A stretch of 64,000 nucleotides of DNA, from NCBI GenBank assembly GCA_026419785.1, contig JAODTK010005387.1, forward strand, positions 124,001 to 188,000, given 5' to 3'. The DNA is from Sclerodactyla briareus. Taxonomy: Eukaryota; Echinodermata; Holothuroidea; Dendrochirotida; Sclerodactylidae. The notes under the pieces were generated by a model. The model saw only the letters and a program-made list of their open reading frames with translations. It did not search any database and was not told the DNA's origin. Shown in pieces: positions 58,615-64,000 of the stretch; the first letter of the stretch is position 1, and every line of letters starts with the position of its first letter. The translations under genes were made by a program, and so were the position numbers.

Positions 58615-58755
58615 CTGACGCTGTCTGAAGGCCTTTCTTCACTGGAGAATGGTCTGGTCGCTGCAGTTGGGACCGATCACCGTTGGCAAACGAGTGGAGG
58701 ATGAGCTTCCCAAAAGTGACCTCCGTATCTTTCCCTGGTGACCCCAGCTTCGATC
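58615..58755 (-). CDS. Candidate internal exon, minus strand, 141 bp, phase 1-1
   Basis: Bounded by an acceptor (GGTACCATCTCAG, cut before 58755) and a donor (GCGTCAG|GTTGAGTG, cut after 58615). The frame encodes SKLGSPGKDTEVTFGKLILH, SFANGDRSQLQRPDHSPVKK and GLQTAS. Codon use is GC-rich against AT-rich flanks. An alternative acceptor (TTCCCCAG, before 58807) would add LYSQCKLCPLFCGGTISG, with a CxxC motif. The phase agrees with the next candidate exon at 57548. No family recognised. Confidence 0.45.
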
Positions 58756-59315
58756 CTGAGATGGTACCACCACAAAACAAGGGACACAGTTTGCATTGGG
58801 AATATAACTGGGGAACTGCGTTCACGTTCTCATGAATGGTTCCTCATTTAACAATCCGTTTCACATGCATACCTCTACCTCGGGTAAGAAATTAACTACG
58901 CAGAAAGGCTCCACATGCCAGATAAGAGCCTAGAGGTTCAAAGACATGCTCGAAGCACTTCAAGATATTAATTAACCCCTGGTCATAAGTTAACTTGTCA
59001 CACCCGTACCATACACATTCACCTTTGGCTTGTTCTCACAAATTTTAGGGTGATACATAAAGCCAGAAAGACAAAAGGCTTAGGGATCCCCGGACACAAC
59101 GGTCTGGTTGTGTTTCAAGTTTCTTATTTCCCTAACACCAGTCTCATGCTTGATGAGATCAAAGCAATTAAAAATGTACTATGCATGTTTCAATGACCAT
59201 CCCGGAGGCAGAATTGGACATAGCGCTGATTATGAGTCAATTAGGTCTCTGTGGCCCTGCCAAAATAACCATAATTTTACAAGCTGTATTGATGGAAATC
59301 CTTTGAATGTTTGAA
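58756..59315. other. Probable intron
   Basis: Unique sequence with no further exon recognised; a short plus frame at 59108-59314 has no support. Confidence 0.3.
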
Positions 59316-59319
59316 CTGT

Positions 59320-60360
59320 TGTAAACAATAAATAGCGTTCATGTACTCAATCATGGGAAGCACAACAATGGACCGACAAGTTGAACTTGGAATCCCACCA
59401 GGCATGTTGGCCTTTGCCTGATTACAAGGTAAAAGTGCCCAAAATAACAGAATTTTTACAAGTCTCCACTTTTTTTGCCCAAAATTGACACCGTAACCCA
59501 TACCACAATAAAGAGCGTTCATGAACTCATCATGGGAAGCACAACCCCAAGTTTGAACGTGATCCATCCCCACCAGGTTTTTGGACTTTGCCTGATTACA
59601 GGTAAAAAAGGTGCCCAAAATACCAGAATTTCACAAGTTTCCCACTTTTTGCCCGCAACTTGACCCCCTACTCATACAACAATAATGGGTTCATGTCCAT
59701 CATGTGAAGCACACCCCCCAAGTTCGAACTTTAATCCCACCCGCATGTTTGGACTTTGCCTGATTACAAGGTTAAAAGTGCCCAAAATTACCAGAATTTT
59801 ACAATTTCCACTTTTTGCCCAAATTGACCCCCTACGCATACACCATAAATAGCGTTCAATGTACCATCATGGAAGGCACCCCCACCATTTTTTGTTGAAC
59901 TTTGATCCCACCAGGCATGTTGGATTTGCCTGATTACAAGGTAAAATGCCCGAAATAACAGAATTTTACAAGTCTCCACTTTTGCCAAAAATTGACCCCA
60001 TACCTCATACAACCATCATAGCCATTCAAGTACTCATCATGGGAGCACACCCCCCAAGTTTGAACTTGTCCCACTGCATGTTGGACTTTGCTGATTACAA
60101 GGTAAAGGTGCCCAGAATACCAGAATTTTACAAGTTTCCACGTTTTTCCCAACAATTGACCCCCTACTCATACAACCACATAGCTTTCATGTACTCTCAT
60201 GGGAGCACATCCCACCCAGTTTGAACGGAGTTGATCCCCACAGGCATAATGTACTTAGCCTATTAAGTAGGCGTTACTACACACATACACACACACACAC
60301 ATACCGCATGCCACGCGTGAACTGCATATATTCCTCGGGACTATCCCACCAGAATAAAGA
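59320..60360 (+). mobile_element. Repeat family C: six modules of about 170 bp, (CA)n, degenerate end
   Basis: The module words are TTCATGTACTCATCATGGGA, AGCACACCCCCAAGTTTGAA, GACTTTGCCTGATTACAAGG, AGTGCCCAAAATAACAGAAT and CACTTTTTGCCC. CATCATGGGA-type anchors lie at about 59352, 59528, 59697, 59868, 60036 and 60197 (spacing 161-176). A (CA)n tract follows (60280-60303), then GCATATATTCCTCGGG, which corresponds to the family B end. B and C modules share the CATCATGGG..CACAC part, so they are relatives. It lies in a probable intron of the minus-strand gene. Confidence 0.7.
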
Positions 60361-60378
60361 ATCAGAACAATTGCCCAC

Positions 60379-60495
60379 CTATAAAGAGCTGCTCTTGTCG
60401 ACATGAACCGCATCATCATTATCATCTCCTGGGTTGCTTGGGCTGGTTGTCGAAACCTTTGGTCAAGTTTCTTTCTCCAAAATTGATCACCATTT
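60379..60495 (-). CDS. Internal exon, minus strand, 117 bp, phase 2-2
   Basis: One of the two best exon calls here. The acceptor is TTTTTCTCCTCCTAG (cut before 60495) and the donor CTTTATAG|GTGGGC (cut after 60379). The 117 bases keep frame, leave phase 2 at both ends, and have one sensible frame: NGDQFWRKKLDQRFRQPAQA, TQEMIMMMRFMSTRAALY. The segment is basic and probably helical; the methionine-rich IMMMRFM could pack against a partner. No family is recognised. It does not join in phase to the 58755 exon, so at least one exon between them is missing or mis-called. Confidence 0.55.
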
Positions 60496-61555
60496 CTAGG
60501 AGGAGAAAAACAAAAAGAGATATAGCGAATCAGAAGTTTCTTATCACATGTAAATTTGACACTATCGAAAATGTGCCAGATTATCACAATGTTGGACGAA
60601 TTGTAACATAATGATTGTTACGCACCACCAATGAAGAAATATGACAAGTTGATTTTTAATGGAAAGAGTTAGCTCCTATATTTTGTCTCACGAGCACTAT
60701 ATGGGTCAGAGGACCACACGGATGAGAGTCCACCTTTACAAATGCTGTAGGGCAACTTGATATCAGCCTCGCATATAGCTTCCACAACACACCGTAGGCG
60801 AGTATAGTGAGATTCATAACAGAAATTAATCATCTAGTTGTTGAAGCATGCCCTCTATTATGCAAGATGAAAAAAAAAAATCTCAGAACAGATTATAAGG
60901 TGGCAGAGGTTACTTTCAAAAATTTTGAAAGTTCAACATTAAATGGCAAAGCCACCCATCCTGGGTTCAAAAGAATTTTTCCTTTATTGTGGAGAGGGGG
61001 TGGGGGGGTGAAGCCGTGGTACCTGTAGGAGGATACCTTTAAGAAGTGTCATCGGAAAGAAACATTTTAACCTGAACAATAGTGTACTCCTATTCAGGAG
61101 TGCAGCTTTCAGCAAAAAAACAACTAGTGCCGCAGCCTTATTAGCCATAAAGAACCCGTGGGGGGAAAGCGGGCGTTAAATGGTCAAAAGGCTACAGTGT
61201 ATCATCAATTTCTTTCGCATGCTTATGAACAAGAAAGCCAACTTTGCACATTGGTTCTTGCCTAAAGCGTAGATTGTATCCCCTCTCAGATGCATAACTG
61301 AAGTCATTTTGTACCTACACCAAGTATCTTCCTTGATCAATCGTAGGCCTGTCATACGATCTTTTTATCAATGAGGCTTAGAAGATGTTCTATATCTTTC
61401 AATGCCGAAAACACTTACCTAAGGTAGGCAAGTGTATGAACTCTTATAGGAATGGACCAACTGAACAAATGATTCAGTCGTAGTTGGGTTTGAACGGAAC
61501 GAAATAAAATTAGTCCGAACAGGTGCACGGTATAGGCAAGGGCATAACGACAACA
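60496..61555. other. Probable intron
   Basis: Unique sequence with an A run (60871-60879) and a G-rich patch (60998-61010). No exon recognised. Confidence 0.3.
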
Positions 61556-61559
61556 GAAC

Positions 61560-61850
61560 ACACCTCCACCCGTCTCAAGCAGACTTGAACTGACACCCGC
61601 ACCCAAGCTCTACAAAATCAATGGAATAAACAGTAGAACAATCACACACACAAAACAAGACGTGATAACATGAGAGTCCATGCATCATGACAGGCCACTA
61701 TGGATGTTCACTTATTGGGTTTACAATTTCAAGAATCGAACCTTCTGGTGACCTTCACTCAACTCGGGCGAATGGTAAGAGTATGTATCAGTGACTCGAA
61801 CTCGCAAATATTCCAGGTTCGAAATCCAGTAGTCAACGACGTTTTTTTTC
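61560..61850. mobile_element. Cluster of tRNA-like (SINE) fragments
   Basis: Three B-box-like sequences occur within 300 bases. One on the minus strand is GTTCAAGTCTGC (61579-61591). A second on the minus strand is GGTTCGATTC (61733-61742). One on the plus strand is GGTTCGAAATCC (61816-61827), followed by a run of eight T at 61842-61849 that could end Pol III transcription. None folds clearly as a functional tRNA, so SINE debris is the likelier reading. Confidence 0.4.
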
Positions 61851-61872
61851 CTTAGGTGGCTGTACTTGCATT

Positions 61873-62058
61873 TCAATGGCCAGTCTTGGTCTTCACTTCA
61901 TAGTCCCCTGTTGTAATGCAGTGGAACTGACTTTCTGGGGTTACTGGGGTTACAGATATTTTGCGATGAGTCTTGTCGAGTGCTTTAGCGTCAATTGAAC
62001 TTGAGCTTCTGCTCCTCTGGTTCAGTGAAAAGTGTCGGTCCAGGAGTTCACGGATCAT
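61873..62058 (-). CDS. Candidate terminal or alternative exon, minus strand
   Basis: An open frame starting near an acceptor-like CCATCTGAAAG (about 62060) reads MIRELLDRHFSLNQRSRSSS, SIDAKALDKTHRKISVTPVT and PESQFHCITTGDYEVKTKTG before TGA at 61873. The Ser-rich SRSSSS and VTPVTP stretches look like phosphorylated linkers. No family is recognised. If it ends in this stop it is an alternative 3' end of the same gene; if a donor within it is used (for example GAA|GTGAAG) it would be internal. Confidence 0.4.
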   Translation of the reverse strand: MIRELLDRHFSLNQRSRSSSSIDAKALDKTHRKISVTPVTPESQFHCITTGDYEVKTKTGH

Positions 62059-63512
62059 CCTTTCAGATGGGACGTCCCGAGAGCAGGTTGGGATTGGTTA
62101 ACAAACAAACCCCTGGCCTCGCTATCACCTAGCCCTAGTCTCGGAACAAAGTATGGGACATACAAGCCATGGGTTCCTTGATGAGCAGAACTTAGCTTCC
62201 TGAACCCAAAGAAATCAAATTGAATCAGAAACACAAAGATAATAGCACTACCACCACTCTTCATGAATCACCCACAATCCCACATAATCGTGACATTAGT
62301 AGCTAGATGCAATTATTAATCCTTTGAATAGGTTTCCTATAGAATGGGAAACACACATTTCCAAAGGTCTCAATTCGTGTTAAAATCCTTTTGATCTCGC
62401 TGGGGACTGTAGTGGATTTAATGGGACTTCTGACAGGTATCCATGTGTTGCTATAGCTCAAAAACTAGAATTTTATCAGACTATCGTTAACAGTTGTGTG
62501 GCGTGGGTTCACTTCAAGAAATCCACTTGGTAGGAGGCGGAGAATGACGTCCCATGGGCGAACCCAGTCACAAGACAGTAGAGAAGAGGTTGACCACGAA
62601 GCTGATGGTGTTGAGCCTGAGGAAACCTGCAGAATGTGAGAAGCTAATCCGGAATCACTGAAACAGGCCACCTCAGTTACTTTACAGTATTTCTCTCTCA
62701 TAATACTGGCCAGAGAGGTGGAGGGGAAGAAGGGTGGGGATACACGGCCAGGGAGAAAGGAATACGGGAATCCCAAGGGCAGGGCAGGGGGGGTAGGCGG
62801 ACGGGGAAAGAAGGGGTAGAGGGGAGGGCCTAGGAAGCCCAGAAAGAAGGACAGAGAACCCGTGCAGGGTTAACAGTCTAGCCAGTACGTGGAAAGGGTT
62901 AGGCTGCTACAGCAGCAAAACACCCAAGCAAGGTATGTAAGCTAGGATCACCCCAAGCGCCAGCACAGGAAAAAGCGGCAGAGCAGAATAAAAACTTTTT
63001 GAAACTCTCAACAAGGTCAAGAGAAACTCAACAGAAAGTCCAGAATACTGGGAACCCAACGGGGCGGTAGAATAGGTCGATAGGAATGCCAGAATACCGC
63101 TTCAAAGAAAACGATTTTGGGCAACATTTCAGAGCCAAAAAACTGGACGTAATAGACGACTAGCCTGGCAAACGGGTGAGAATGTCGAAGGGGTGGCCCA
63201 CCCAGATTTGTGTAATGGCCAGAAGATCGATATGGCATTGGGGGGGGGTGCATAGTCCATGTGGGGTAGTAAGTTGATGAATCAAGGGATTACGTTAAAC
63301 CCAAACTTGGGAAATGAAGTTGCCAGCATAATTAGGACTGAAAGGAGTGTCACATATATACCACTACCATATCTTTCAAAGACAAAATGCATAAGTGGGA
63401 GAGGTACCCTTCTCCCGACGAAGAAGGGGAGGTGGGATTGAATTATGGAGAAAACCTGGATCAATCGGTGAACCGCACTATCTGTGTAACATGGATTCTT
63501 CGCTATACTTAC
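62059..63512. other. Probable intron; a further minus frame at 62465-62776
   Basis: The minus frame 62465-62776 includes acceptor-like CACATTCTGCAG, but all three minus frames are partly open there and the exon limits cannot be fixed. The purine-rich region 62700-62830 is low complexity. Confidence 0.25.
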
Positions 63513-63660
63513 TCGGGTCCACCGATTGTCGAGCATCGAGGAATCCCTGAAGAACAGACTGACCCCGCCCGGTCCACCCCATTCGAGCACAGACAGCAGC
63601 TGTTGGACATCTCCATGCAGACCACATGACGACCTTGGAGAACCTTCTTCTGCCTTTTCC
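63513..63660 (-). CDS. Internal exon, minus strand, 148 bp
   Basis: Bounded by an excellent acceptor (CCTTTTCTTTCCAG, cut before 63660) and an excellent donor (GGACCCGA|GTAAGTAT, cut after 63513). Two frames are open. The more natural one gives EKAEEGSPRSSCGLHGDVQQ, LLSVLEWGGPGGVSLFFRDS and SMLDNRWTR; it starts in phase 2 and ends in phase 0. The other frame contains CxxC-like cysteines but is very Arg/Trp-rich. GC content is well above the flanks. I do not recognise the protein. It is the most upstream exon of the minus-strand cluster visible here, so the 5' part of the gene lies beyond 63.7 kb. Confidence 0.6.
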
Positions 63661-64000
63661 CTGGAAAGAAAAGGTTACATTAGACTTATAAGACATATCT
63701 AGCACCTCGATCTCTAAACTGGTCACACCTTATCCTGTTTAATGTGACAATCATTTGTAAAATTATAGAACAAAATTATGGTATACTTGCCAAGAAGAGG
63801 ATCGAACCTATTCAAGGCCCAGCAAGGATGCAGGCCTGGATGCTGCACATAGAGTCAGGTGGCGGAATCCCTAACCAGGGTACATGGAATAAGGCAATGC
63901 CTCTTTGGCGGTACCGTAATGTGGGAGTGGGGGTAATCACACAAAGATGACAACTTGCAAATTGCCTACGCCTCGTTTGTCCCTGCTCCAATCCCTTGTG
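63661..64000. other. Probable intron; no recognised feature
   Basis: AT-rich upstream of the acceptor, with a short plus frame (63744-63950) that has no recognised domain. Confidence 0.3.

Overview
The window looks like nuclear DNA of a marine deuterostome, most likely an echinoderm. The reasons are: spliced-looking coding fragments with good AG acceptors and GT donors; one exon whose cysteine pattern matches the BMP/activin decoy receptor BAMBI; SINE tails ending in (ATT)n; many satellites; and a foldback element built like the TU elements described from sea urchin. There are no prokaryotic operons, no rRNA and no CRISPR array. Frequent one-base slips between copies of tandem repeats, plus long pure G tracts, suggest a noisy long-read assembly, so broken frames should be read with care. 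All similarities were judged by eye; no search was run.

Layout. 1-9.5 kb: no recognisable gene; an AGGTCA half-site cluster (3.84 kb), a dispersed repeat pair (5.84 and 7.96 kb) and a MITE (6.25 kb). 9.57 kb: BAMBI-like exon, plus strand. 10.2-19.6 kb: module repeats, a tRNA-derived SINE, a cluster of inverted AT-rich motifs, a strongly G-rich stretch and two copies of repeat family A. 19.7-22.9 kb: one large element of tandem modules with a (GT)n tract and terminal hairpin. 23-27 kb: mostly unique, with a TTAA-flanked MITE and one weak coding segment. 27.8-31.4 kb: three different tandem arrays and a 30-base G tract. 31.57 kb: second copy of the 6.25 kb MITE. 32-36.9 kb: unique sequence without recognised genes. 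36.9-39.6 kb: foldback element. 40.3-49.2 kb: repeat-dense (families A, B and E, and a 72-bp array), with one good exon at 41.0-41.2 kb, minus strand. 50.5-54.6 kb: a diverged duplication around a fourth family A copy. 57.4-63.7 kb: the most gene-like part, with five candidate minus-strand exons, two of them having compatible phases and leading to a stop.

The main theme is a class of elements (families A to F) that share one architecture: imperfect tandem core modules, then a microsatellite, then (where visible) a short terminal hairpin. This resembles the DINE/Helentron/pearl type of non-autonomous Helitron, but no Rep/helicase gene is visible and the assignment is inference. The few host exons are separate pieces of larger genes; the window does not contain a complete gene that I can prove.
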